Source of the DNA: Desulfospira joergensenii DSM 10085
Lineage (GTDB): Bacteria > Desulfobacterota > Desulfobacteria > Desulfobacterales > Desulfobacteraceae
Direction of reading: 5' to 3'
Length of the DNA stretch: 64,000 nucleotides
Assembly (NCBI RefSeq): GCF_000420085.1
Contig: NZ_ATUG01000001.1
Location: 558,001-622,000 of the forward strand
Each line of letters begins with the position of its first letter. Within the stretch, counting starts at the first letter, position 1. Of the stretch, positions 26,340 through 34,241 are shown in pieces. The notes below the pieces were generated by a model. That model was not told where the DNA came from. It did not search any database and worked only from the letters and a program-made list of their open reading frames with translations. The position numbers were made by a program, and so were the translations under genes.

Positions 26340-27900
26340 ATCGACTTTTGGTGATCTATAATCGCCTAAGCACTAATGATATAAGTCCATGGGCGCACTC
26401 TGATCCACATACGTGATCAATGATAGATAGGATGAGAAGGCTGGAGCCCACCGTGGTATAATTTCACGGTTAAGATAAATTTAGCAAAAAAAGGGGGGGG
26501 GGGCAGCCATGGAAAAGAATAACATTACAATTGGAATGGATCTGGGGGACCAGAGCCACATAGTTGTGGTTTTAGATAAAACCGGAGAAGAAATAGAAAT
26601 GGGGAGTATCCGGAATACAGAAAATTCTCTTAGAAAATTTTTTTCCCGTTATAAAAGCCCCACCGTTGCTATAGAGGCTGGTACTCATTCCCCCTGGATA
26701 AGCAGACTGCTTAACGAAATCGGTTGCACTGTTTATGTTGGTAATCCCAGAAAACTAAGAATTATTTGGGATAGCTACGAGAAATCAGATAAACGGGATG
26801 CCAGAATACTGGCGATGGTATGCCGGGTTGAACCAAGGCTTTTATGACCGATTAAACATCGAGACAGACAGGCTTATGCAGATTTGGGTGTAATCAAAGC
26901 GAGGGATGCGTTGGTAAGAAATAGGGTTCGACTTATCACTCATATTAGAAGTGTTTCAAAAACTTGCGGTTACCGGATACCCAAATGCAGTACGGGCAGT
27001 TTTTCCAAAAGGGCACCGGAGCATATACCCAAGGAGCTAAAAGACTCTATTGAGCCGTTAATTTTAACTGTTGACCACCTGACTATAAAAATCAAAGAAT
27101 TGAATCGTCAGATCAGGAAGTTGTGCGAAAAGTACCCAGAAACCCACAAGCTTCTTCAAGTTCCCGGCGTTGGCCCTGTTACTGCTTTGGCTTATGTTTT
27201 GACAATAGATGATCCCTATCGGTTCCCCAAAAGTAGACAGTTAGGAGCGTATATAGGGTTAACACCAAAGCGAGATCAGTCTGGGAAATGCGATAAACAA
27301 TTGAGGATCAGCAAAGCCGGTAATTCCTACTTGAGAGCATTACTGGTTAGTTGTGGACATTATATCATTGGTCCTTTTGGTCCTGACAGTGATCTTAGGA
27401 AATATGGCGTATCAATTGCTGCAAGAGGTGGCAAAAATGCAAAAAAGCGTGCTGCTGTTGCTGTGGCAAGAAAAATAGCGGTACTACTCCACCAGTTATG
27501 GGTTGGTGAAAAGCCATACAACCCTTTTTATAAAAGTGCAGCCGTCTGCACGGCATAAATGAAAGACGACCCTGACGCCCTGTCCAGGAGACTGCGGCTT
27601 ATGTCTTGCACCGGTTATCTGCCGATAACGAAAAACGAGTGCGCCTAATAGATTGCAGCTCCTGCCGGCGGATCTTAACATGCACCGAGGTAAAGGCAAA
27701 CCTCAATAAGAGTGCGAATGGAAGCGTGGCGGTATGGGTTTATGAAAATGGGGAGTTAAATACCCGCTCCAGCGGAAGCCAATCCCTTCCGACGGGCAGT
27801 GTTTGTGGTGCCCATTCTCAGGGACTGGCTTCCACTTCCGCTAACCGGGAGTGGTTATCTGAACACCCAAAAAGATGAGGTTCGTGAATCGAACACTTGA
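26340..27900 (+). mobile_element. IS110/IS1111-family insertion sequence (ends approximate)
   Basis: Contains a DEDD transposase interrupted by a TGA, a leader of about 170 bases with an 11-base G run at 26493-26503, and a non-coding tail of about 340 bases after the transposase. IS110 elements usually lack terminal inverted repeats, so the ends cannot be set from one copy. Confidence 0.6.
26509..27558 (+). pseudogene. IS110-family transposase with in-frame TGA
   Basis: Two open segments in the same frame (26509-26847 and 26848-27558) together make a full-length DEDD transposase of about 348 residues. The N-terminal RuvC-like domain shows GMDLGDQSH, AIEAGTHSPW and KSDKRDARILA; the C-terminal Transposase_20 domain shows LLQVPGVGPVTAL and LGAYIGLTPKRDQSG, with the conserved catalytic Ser region RISKAGNSYLRALLV. 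The break is one TGA (26845-26847) in RLL-*-PIKHRD, with no frameshift and both sides well kept. Probably a recent nonsense mutation; recoding is possible but unproven. Confidence 0.85.
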
Positions 27901-27942
27901 CTTGCCTTCTCATGGAAGACATAAAGCTCGCTTTTCCCCATC
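27559..27942. other. Non-coding tail of the IS element and gap to the thioesterase gene
   Basis: No gene is seen. The sequence directly after the transposase stop is probably the right end of the insertion element; where it ends cannot be told from a single copy. Confidence 0.4.
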
Positions 27943-28365
27943 TCAAAAATGGCTGATTTTTTCTGCGTTTGCAAGATCGGGCCAAAGGTCAAGAATCTGG
28001 TGGTCTATTGTTTTGGCTTTCCCATGTTGATCCACAAATACATTGAATATCCTGGCATGGATAACGAGTTTCTCCGAGGATTTAAGAAATATATCCTGGT
28101 TCATCAGAAATTCGAAATCAGTACGACCGGTCACCTTTGTTTCAAAGCGCAAGGTGTCGTTAACCCTTGCAGGATGTCTGTAATCGATTTCAAGCCTTGA
28201 AACAACGTGAATTAATCCAATCTCATGGATGGGCTCAAACAGGTTCTTCTCTTCCAAGTAACACCAGCGAGCTTCTTCCAGCAGTTCAACATACCTGCCA
28301 TGATTGACATGGCCAAATTGGTCTATATGGTATCCGCGGACGGTGATATTAATTATGGATTTCAT
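27943..28365 (-). CDS. Acyl-CoA thioesterase, 4HBT/YbgC family
   Basis: Hot-dog fold thioesterase of 140 residues. The active-site region RGYHIDQFGHVNHGRYVELL matches the 4HBT pattern (D-x-x-GHVN-xxY-E), with an Asp/His site, followed by EARWCYLEE. Substrate is an acyl-CoA or acyl-ACP that cannot be specified. The ATG at 28365 has AAAGGAGG six bases upstream; an ATG six bases earlier is too close to it. It overlaps the end of the upstream membrane protein gene by 17 bases. Confidence 0.85.
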   Translation of the reverse strand: MKSIINITVRGYHIDQFGHVNHGRYVELLEEARWCYLEEKNLFEPIHEIGLIHVVSRLEIDYRHPARVNDTLRFETKVTGRTDFEFLMNQDIFLKSSEKLVIHARIFNVFVDQHGKAKTIDHQILDLWPDLANAEKISHF

Positions 28366-28777
28366 GGACATCCTCCTTTGCTATTTTATTGGCTGTGAAA
28401 TAGCCCCACAGCATGGCGGCAAATAACCCAGCAGTCTTAACAAGGACCCAGACGACCTTCCCGCCCTGCCCGTAAATATTGCCGATCAAAGAAACACAGA
28501 ACAAACCTGTAATAACTGGAATGGCCGTAAAAAGCATGACTGCTCTCCGTTCAACAGGATTTTGGGCAGCCCAGGCCAGAAGTACAGTCCAGCCGGCCAT
28601 CATGGATGCTGCAATCCCTGCAATCAGACGCACAGGCAGATCATCTGCCATGGCAGTGTTTCCTGTCAAAACGGTGAACAGTTTAGGCCATACCAGGGCC
28701 AAGACCCACAGGGCATCGACAGCAACCCCGATCCAGCAGAATATTTTCATTCTTTGTATTTTTTTTGAGCTATTCAT
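28349..28777 (-). CDS. Hypothetical four-helix membrane protein
   Basis: 142 residues with four predicted transmembrane helices (about 10-30, 45-68, 78-98, 108-130) and short loops. No family could be named. The start at 28777 has AAGGAGAGAATC upstream; the frame is open further to 28900, but those 41 residues are unlike a membrane protein and lack a binding site. It is co-transcribed with the thioesterase and diverges from the AraC regulator. Confidence 0.7.
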   Translation of the reverse strand: MNSSKKIQRMKIFCWIGVAVDALWVLALVWPKLFTVLTGNTAMADDLPVRLIAGIAASMMAGWTVLLAWAAQNPVERRAVMLFTAIPVITGLFCVSLIGNIYGQGGKVVWVLVKTAGLFAAMLWGYFTANKIAKEDVHEIHN

Positions 28778-28932
28778 GATTCTCTCCTTTGTAGTGGTTT
28801 GTATTGTTCGTCGAAACGATGCTTGAATATATCCGGATTGGACGGGACGGTCTTGTCGATCTGCGAAAAAGAGTTGATATTTTGCGCAAATTCGGTTCAT
28901 GATGAAAAATCAATTTTTTGTGGGAGTCAGAT

Positions 28933-29967
28933 ATGCCAGTTTTTAAGGATTTCAAGGTGTCAGTCGGGTTAGTCAAAATGCTGCAGGCCTATGCTGAATC
29001 CAGGGGTGTGGTGTTTGATAAGGTGGCCCAAAAGCATGGGTTTGATTCCAAAGCACTAAACAATGGTGCAGCCAGCATTCTGGCAAGCAAATTTGCAAAT
29101 GTTTGGTTTAAAATCGCTGAGACAAGCAAAGATAGCTGTCCCGGTTTAAATCTGGGTAAACAGTCTGTCCACTATTTTCCAAGCAACAGCATTCTGTTTT
29201 CTCTTATGCAGAATAGCCCAAATATTGGCATAGCCCTGGATCTTTTGGTTCGGCACCATCGGATCATGGCTGAAAAAATTCAGCCTGTATTTCTAAACAA
29301 GGAAGATTTTTTACTCCTGTCATGGGATTTTTCCGTACTTGGTTCTCACCACCTACCCTATCTATCAGAAGCATTTTTGTGTACCTGCTATTCTGTCTTG
29401 ACCAGGCTTTCACAAGGTCGTATCCGTCCTGTCTCGGTCAATTTCATCCACCAGGGTCCCAAACGGGTAAATGACAAGGCCGGATATGAAAGTTACTTTA
29501 ATGCACCAATCCACTTCCTGGCAGACAGGGACGAACTGGTGATTGAGAGCCGGGATTTGGACATTGTCATAGAACTTGCAGATCCTGCATTATTAAATCT
29601 GATGGAAAGGTATGCGGTACAGATGGGACAAGCCGTTTCTCAGGGAAATAAATGGTCAGGCCGGGTCGCCGGATTAATTAGCGAGGCTGTATTTAAAGGC
29701 TGCGCACCGCTGATTGATACCATCGCCCGTGAGCTTGCACTCAGCAAACGCTCTCTTCAGGAAAAGCTTAAAAACGAAAACACAAACTTCCGAGGACTTG
29801 TTCAAACTGTTCGAAAAAAAATTGCCATTGACCAGCTTGCCGATCCGGATGTTTCCGTATGCGAGGTGGCATTTATGCTTGGATATTCAGACCAGAGTGC
29901 GTTTAATCATGCTTTTAAAAAGTGGACGGGCAAAAGTCCCAAAGCATTTACAATGACTGGACGGTAA
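28933..29967 (+). CDS. AraC-family transcriptional regulator with arabinose-binding-like N-terminus
   Basis: 344 residues: an N-terminal ligand domain of the Arabinose_bd type (about 1-210; LKIGLGKQ-like GLNLGKQSVHYFP and YLSEAFLCTCYS) and a C-terminal AraC helix-turn-helix pair with ALSKRSLQEKL and DVSVCEVAFMLGYSDQSAFN, ending WTGKSPKAF. ATG at 28933 is preceded by GGGAG; a TTG five codons earlier is less likely. Divergent from the membrane protein/thioesterase pair, which it may regulate. Confidence 0.9.
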   Translation: MPVFKDFKVSVGLVKMLQAYAESRGVVFDKVAQKHGFDSKALNNGAASILASKFANVWFKIAETSKDSCPGLNLGKQSVHYFPSNSILFSLMQNSPNIGIALDLLVRHHRIMAEKIQPVFLNKEDFLLLSWDFSVLGSHHLPYLSEAFLCTCYSVLTRLSQGRIRPVSVNFIHQGPKRVNDKAGYESYFNAPIHFLADRDELVIESRDLDIVIELADPALLNLMERYAVQMGQAVSQGNKWSGRVAGLISEAVFKGCAPLIDTIARELALSKRSLQEKLKNENTNFRGLVQTVRKKIAIDQLADPDVSVCEVAFMLGYSDQSAFNHAFKKWTGKSPKAFTMTGR

Positions 29968-30243
29968 ATTCGGACTAAGCAGGTTCTTCCTTGTATATGA
30001 TTCTCCACAAGAATTGCTTGCCTGGGGTTGAACTTCATTTGCTGAAAGTCTGAATCTGAAAAGGTACCGGTATGATTGATCGTTTTTTCTGAAAGAAACT
30101 GTCCAATCACAAGATCTGGTGGCTGTGCAAACAACCAAGATTCAGGTTAATTGGAGATTAAGCGTATTTACCGATTTATTGCAAGATGTTTCCAAAGATA
30201 AAATTAAACAAATGGCCGTAAAGGTTTAAAGGATCGGTTTGAC
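29968..30243. other. Intergenic region between AraC regulator and repeats
   Basis: The gap from 29968 to 30720 (753 bases) holds no convincing gene. Apart from the two structured repeats listed separately, it shows only AT-rich sequence. Confidence 0.5.
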
Positions 30244-30397
30244 CGGGCGGATCAGGCAGCGGGCGGGGCGGGGCTGGAGCGGCGTAGATGGCCAGGGCGT
30301 CAGGACGACAAAGAGCCGGGCATCTTCGCTTCTCCTGATCCCAGGACGGGAGCAGGAGATTTAGCGGAACGCCCTGCCCCGTCCGCTGCCCGGTTTT
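30244..30397. repeat. Structured dispersed repeat, copy B (complete)
   Basis: Nested inverted repeat of about 154 bases. The outer stem pairs 30255-30274 with 30371-30390 over 20 bp, with two G-T wobbles and no mismatch. Inside lie a small hairpin GTC-AGGAC-GAC and a larger hairpin (30331-30342 with 30348-30359) with the same AGGAC loop. The ends read CCGGGCGGATCAGGCAG and CTGCCCGG. Copies A and C share the layout but differ in stem sequence. Confidence 0.75.
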
Positions 30398-30550
30398 GCC
30401 GAATTATTAAAAATCTCATTTTCACATGGTTTATATTCTGGAAACCAGAGCATGGTCCAGCTTTAACCACAGGCAACACCCCTGGTATTATTTAGGTGCG
30501 CGTATCGCAGACATAACTCGTAAGTGTGGCCGATTAAGAAAACGGCAAAT

Positions 30551-30703
30551 CGGGCGAATCAGGCAGATGGAGGGAATGGGGCTTTCCCGGCGTAAATACC
30601 CGGGGTTTCGGGACGGAAAAATCAAGGGATTTTCCGATTTTCAACCGGTCAGGACTGGGGGTTGGGATGGGCGGAACGCCCCTTCCCTTCTCCTGCCGGG
30701 TCG
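30551..30703. repeat. Structured dispersed repeat, copy C
   Basis: Same layout as copy B, about 150 bases downstream in the same orientation. The left arm 30562-30582 pairs with 30678-30697, with different bases from copy B (GGGAA in place of GGGGC). Shared blocks are CGGGCGAATCAGGCAG, GGCGTAAATACC, TTTC-GGGAC-GGAA and GCGGAACGCCC. The inner hairpin is weaker than in A and B but keeps CAGGACTGG. Confidence 0.7.
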
Positions 30704-30720
30704 GGTCTATTCATTCATAA

Positions 30721-31227
30721 TCAGATCGGCATGGTAAAAAGGATGGCACCGCTCACGTCCGAGCCCTTGGCCTCAAATTCAAGAAGCATATCTTTTCTCA
30801 TGGGCCGGCTGGCCGCAGCAGGCTTGCTTTTCTGCCATTGGATTTCTTCCTCACCGGCCTGGGCCGCCGCCGGTCGGATATAGCGCAGGACAAAATCAGC
30901 CATTCTCCCCAGGCGCTGGTCAAGGCCGGTAAGCCCTCCCCCTGCCATCTGATCCTGCAACAGGATCCCCAGATCTGTCTTTTGAAGGGAGCCGTCTGAC
31001 TGGCTGCGGGCCATGGGAAGGTTCCTGCCCCTGGAAAGGCCATTGTATGAAATGGACATTTTCCCGGGATCCAGGGCTTCTAACAAAGGAAGAATACAGA
31101 AGTTAACCTTAAAATTAAAGGATCTGTCTATTTCTCCGGCAGCCCCGGGGCATGCCCACATGAAAACCACCGCTACCGTAATAAGAAGATTCAAGCCAAT
31201 CCGCTGTAAAATCTGTGTATTCATCAT
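30721..31227 (-). CDS. Hypothetical exported protein
   Basis: 168 residues starting at ATGATG 31227, behind AAAGGAGGACAT. A signal peptide of about 30 residues (LLITVAVVFMWACPGAAG) is followed by a mature domain with no recognised motif. It includes LLQDQMAGGGLTGLDQRLGRMADF and a Pro/Ala/Gln-rich stretch near residue 120. The frame is open upstream to 31278, but the strong binding site fixes the start. It stands alone downstream of two structured repeats on the opposite side. Confidence 0.65.
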   Translation of the reverse strand: MMNTQILQRIGLNLLITVAVVFMWACPGAAGEIDRSFNFKVNFCILPLLEALDPGKMSISYNGLSRGRNLPMARSQSDGSLQKTDLGILLQDQMAGGGLTGLDQRLGRMADFVLRYIRPAAAQAGEEEIQWQKSKPAAASRPMRKDMLLEFEAKGSDVSGAILFTMPI

Positions 31228-31646
31228 ATGTCCTCCTTTAGCCCATTCATCTTTTTCCTTTACAAGCATATTGAGCAAAAACCATGCTCACTTGAAAAAT
31301 CGAGGGATCAAAATTGATTTTCTTTTTGTAACCCTTTGTGAATCAAAGGATTTTTAATGCAGATTTTTTTCTCCCCCCGGCTCAACCCTTTTCTTTTCAA
31401 TACCGGAAAAAGATGATATTTCGATAGCACATGTTATATTTCGACACATCTTCTTTCCCCATTGCCGGTTTTCAAAAGGGGATGAAGGTGGTATTATGAT
31501 TGTCTTTTTGGCCCGGGAATGATGCCCGGATCTATGTTTGTATATGCAATTATGATAGATAAATTACAACCCCCATTGTAAAAGAGGATGCAGCCGCTTG
31601 TGAAGGATTCCGAAGGCTCCCGCTTTTTCATATAAAGGCAGAAAAT
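31228..31646. other. Divergent intergenic region upstream of the YcaO operon
   Basis: No gene seen. ATATTTCGA occurs twice in direct orientation at 31416 and 31436, 20 bases apart (two helical turns), a possible regulator site. A short hairpin CCGGG/CCCGG lies near 31511-31528. Confidence 0.4.
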
Positions 31647-33377
31647 ATGACCTATAAAATCGAACTCAAGGATGCCGGCAAAGGCTATACCTATGACCAG
31701 GATAAGATCATCTCTCCGGAAGAGACCGTGGAAAGATTCAGGGAAAGGCTGGCAAAACTGGATCTGGATATTCTCAGCCGGACCCGGCGGATAGACAACG
31801 GCCGCCTGGGTATTCCCGTGTTTTTCAGTGAATGCGGGGAAGATGCCAAAAGGATCACCCGGACCAGCAAGCAGATGGGCAAGGGCGGAACCCCGGCCCA
31901 GTCCGAAGCCAGCGCCGTCATGGAACTGGCCGAGAGATTCAGTTTTTTCTCCTTTGCCGACAAGGAAGAAAACTTTTTTTATGCCACACCCGAAGAACTG
32001 GGAGACCGAGCCCTGCCCTATGAGCAGATCATCCGATCCGTCCATGACACCCCCGAAGACGGGCTCAATGCCAAACCCATCTATGACAAACTGCGCCTCA
32101 AGTGGACCCAAGGCTATAACCTGACCACCCGGGAAGAGGTCCTCATTCCCTTTGACTGGTTCTACATGATCAATGAATTCAACGGGCCCTCTGCCGGAAA
32201 CTGTACGGAAGAGGCCCTGATCCAGGGGATCTGCGAACTGGTGGAACGCCATACCTCTTCCCTTGTCAGCCATGGAAGTCTTGAGGTGCCGGGCATCCGT
32301 CTTTCCTCCTTTACCGATCCCCTGGTAAAGGAAATGCTGAAAAAATACAAGGACCAGGGCATCCAGGTCCATGCCAGTGATTTTTCCCTGGATACGGGCA
32401 TTCCCACGGTGGGGGTCCTGGCCTGGGATCCTTCCACCTTTCCCAAGACCAGTGAAATCGTCTGGACCGCAGGAACGGCCCCGGATCCCCAGAAAGCCAT
32501 GAGCCGGGCTCTCACGGAAACGGCCCAGCTGGCAGGGGATTTCAACACCGGATCCAATTACGTGGCTTCGGGCCTGCCCAAGTTCACGGATATCAAGGAT
32601 GCAGAGTTTATCACGCGGCCAAAATCCATGGTCAATATCCAGGATCTGCCCGATCTTTCCTCGGACAATATCCGGATCGAGGTGGAAAACCTGGTCCAGA
32701 CCCTTGAACAAAGGGAATTCCATATCCTGTCCATCTCCACCATGCACCAGGGGTTGCAGGTCCCGGCCTTCTACAATATCATGCCCGGAGCCCATTTCAG
32801 GGAGCGGGCCGTCAACGCCAGTGTGGGCATGTTCCTGGCCCGGCTCATCACCGAGACCCTGGATCCGGTCCAGGCCCTGGCCCGGCTGGATGAACTGGAG
32901 AACGCCCTTGGGGGCAGATACTATACCAGTTTTTACAAGGGACTCATGCACAATGCCTTATATGACGGAGAAAGCGCCCTGACCGAATTCCAGGCCGCCA
33001 TGGACCGGGAACCGGCCCGGCTGAACCTGCCGGACATCTGCTCCCACATGGGTGCCTGCCTCAAGGACCTGGGCCAGTATAGCCGGGCCGTTAAGATCTG
33101 CGAGAAAGGCCTTGAAATCGATCCCCAGCGGCCGGATCTCCTCAATACCATGGGGGCCTGCCATTTCATGGACAAAGTATATGACAGGGCCATCATCTGC
33201 TTTGAAAAGGCCATCAAGGTGGATCCCTCCCTGGGCATCAACTATGCCAATATCGGATCCAGTTACCGGGAGCTGGGACAGATCGATACCGCCATCAAGT
33301 ACTATGAGTCCGCCCTTGAACTTGATCCGACCCTTGATTTTGCCCGGGAGAACATCGAAAAACTGAGAAAAAAATAA
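31647..33377 (+). CDS. YcaO-domain protein with C-terminal TPR repeats
   Basis: YcaO domains use ATP to activate backbone amides, forming azolines, amidines or thioamides, or act in ribosomal protein S12 methylthiolation. The ATP-binding motifs are visible: GGTPAQSEASAVMELAERFSF (SExxAxxExxER) at about 85-105 and CTEEALIQGICELVERH at about 190-206. The C-terminal third (about 430-575) holds at least three TPR repeats (ICSHMGACLKDLGQYSRAVK, NTMGACHFMDKVYDRAI, YANIGSSYRELGQIDTAI). Overall length 576 and the TPR tail resemble E. coli YcaO. No precursor peptide or TfuA gene is evident. Stop overlaps the next start by one base. Confidence 0.88.
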   Translation: MTYKIELKDAGKGYTYDQDKIISPEETVERFRERLAKLDLDILSRTRRIDNGRLGIPVFFSECGEDAKRITRTSKQMGKGGTPAQSEASAVMELAERFSFFSFADKEENFFYATPEELGDRALPYEQIIRSVHDTPEDGLNAKPIYDKLRLKWTQGYNLTTREEVLIPFDWFYMINEFNGPSAGNCTEEALIQGICELVERHTSSLVSHGSLEVPGIRLSSFTDPLVKEMLKKYKDQGIQVHASDFSLDTGIPTVGVLAWDPSTFPKTSEIVWTAGTAPDPQKAMSRALTETAQLAGDFNTGSNYVASGLPKFTDIKDAEFITRPKSMVNIQDLPDLSSDNIRIEVENLVQTLEQREFHILSISTMHQGLQVPAFYNIMPGAHFRERAVNASVGMFLARLITETLDPVQALARLDELENALGGRYYTSFYKGLMHNALYDGESALTEFQAAMDREPARLNLPDICSHMGACLKDLGQYSRAVKICEKGLEIDPQRPDLLNTMGACHFMDKVYDRAIICFEKAIKVDPSLGINYANIGSSYRELGQIDTAIKYYESALELDPTLDFARENIEKLRKK

Positions 33378-34231
33378 TGGATATTGTCCTGAATCTTTTT
33401 ACCCGGGTTTACGATCCCCTCCATGGATTCTGGAAAAGGGAGGACACCCACAAGCTCGTGTCCGGTGCCCTGGTACTGATCTTTCTCCTGGCCCTGGGCA
33501 TCATTGAACTCAACCGCCAGGGACTGGTGCCCGAACCCTTTAGCGCCAAACTGCCCCGGACCCATTACATGGCCATCAACCTGGCCTTTATGCTGGTTTT
33601 GATCCTGGAGGTCATCAGCCTTATCTTTACCCTGCCCAGTTCCATGTCCAAGGCCCTGGGCAAGCAGTTTGAAATCCTGGCCCTGATTTTTTTACGAAGC
33701 GCGTTCAAGGAACTGGTCTACCTGCCCGAGCCCATTTCCCTGTCCGGCCACCACGAGGTGCTCTGGCATATCCTGTCCTATGGATTCGGGGCCATTGTCA
33801 TATTCGGTTTCCTGGGGCTCTATTCCCGGCTCCTGGGGAACCTGGACGAGACCCTGAAACCGGGCCCCTCCCTGACCCGTTTTATTGCGGCCAAGAAAAG
33901 CGTGGCCCTGGCCATGCTGACGGTCTTCCTGGGCATGGCCCTTTATAACGGATTTTTATTTTTGTCCGGCGGCCATGTATTCCCCTTTTTCAACTATTTT
34001 TACACGGTGCTGATTTTTTCGGATATCCTGCTGGTGCTGACGGCCCAGTGTTTTCTGCCCGAATTCCCGGCCGTGTTTCGGAATTCCGGATATGCCCTGG
34101 CCACCCTGCTCATCCGGATTTCCCTGACCGCAGCCCCCTATTACAACGTATTCATCGGTGTGGCATCCATTCTTCTGGCCCTGATGCTCACCCTGGTGTA
34201 CAATCAATTTTTCATAAAGATAAAAGAGTAA
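33377..34231 (+). CDS. Hypothetical multi-helix membrane protein
   Basis: 284 residues with about seven predicted transmembrane helices (first at 28-48, last at 260-280) and few charged residues in the core. No family is recognised. The start overlaps the YcaO stop as TAATG, so the two are translated together, and the CoA-transferase/GNAT gene follows after 10 bases. The membrane protein may anchor or be modified by the YcaO enzyme; this is inference from order only. Confidence 0.8.
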   Translation: MDIVLNLFTRVYDPLHGFWKREDTHKLVSGALVLIFLLALGIIELNRQGLVPEPFSAKLPRTHYMAINLAFMLVLILEVISLIFTLPSSMSKALGKQFEILALIFLRSAFKELVYLPEPISLSGHHEVLWHILSYGFGAIVIFGFLGLYSRLLGNLDETLKPGPSLTRFIAAKKSVALAMLTVFLGMALYNGFLFLSGGHVFPFFNYFYTVLIFSDILLVLTAQCFLPEFPAVFRNSGYALATLLIRISLTAAPYYNVFIGVASILLALMLTLVYNQFFIKIKE

Positions 34232-34241
34232 AGGCCTTCCC

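Noticed and set aside
26845..26910. Selenocysteine insertion at the transposase TGA
   Set aside because: No clear SECIS-like hairpin with a suitable loop directly after the TGA; kept only as a hypothesis to exclude.
31494..32951. 485-residue minus-strand open frame under the YcaO gene
   Set aside because: Antisense shadow of a well-supported YcaO gene; no motif or ribosome binding site.
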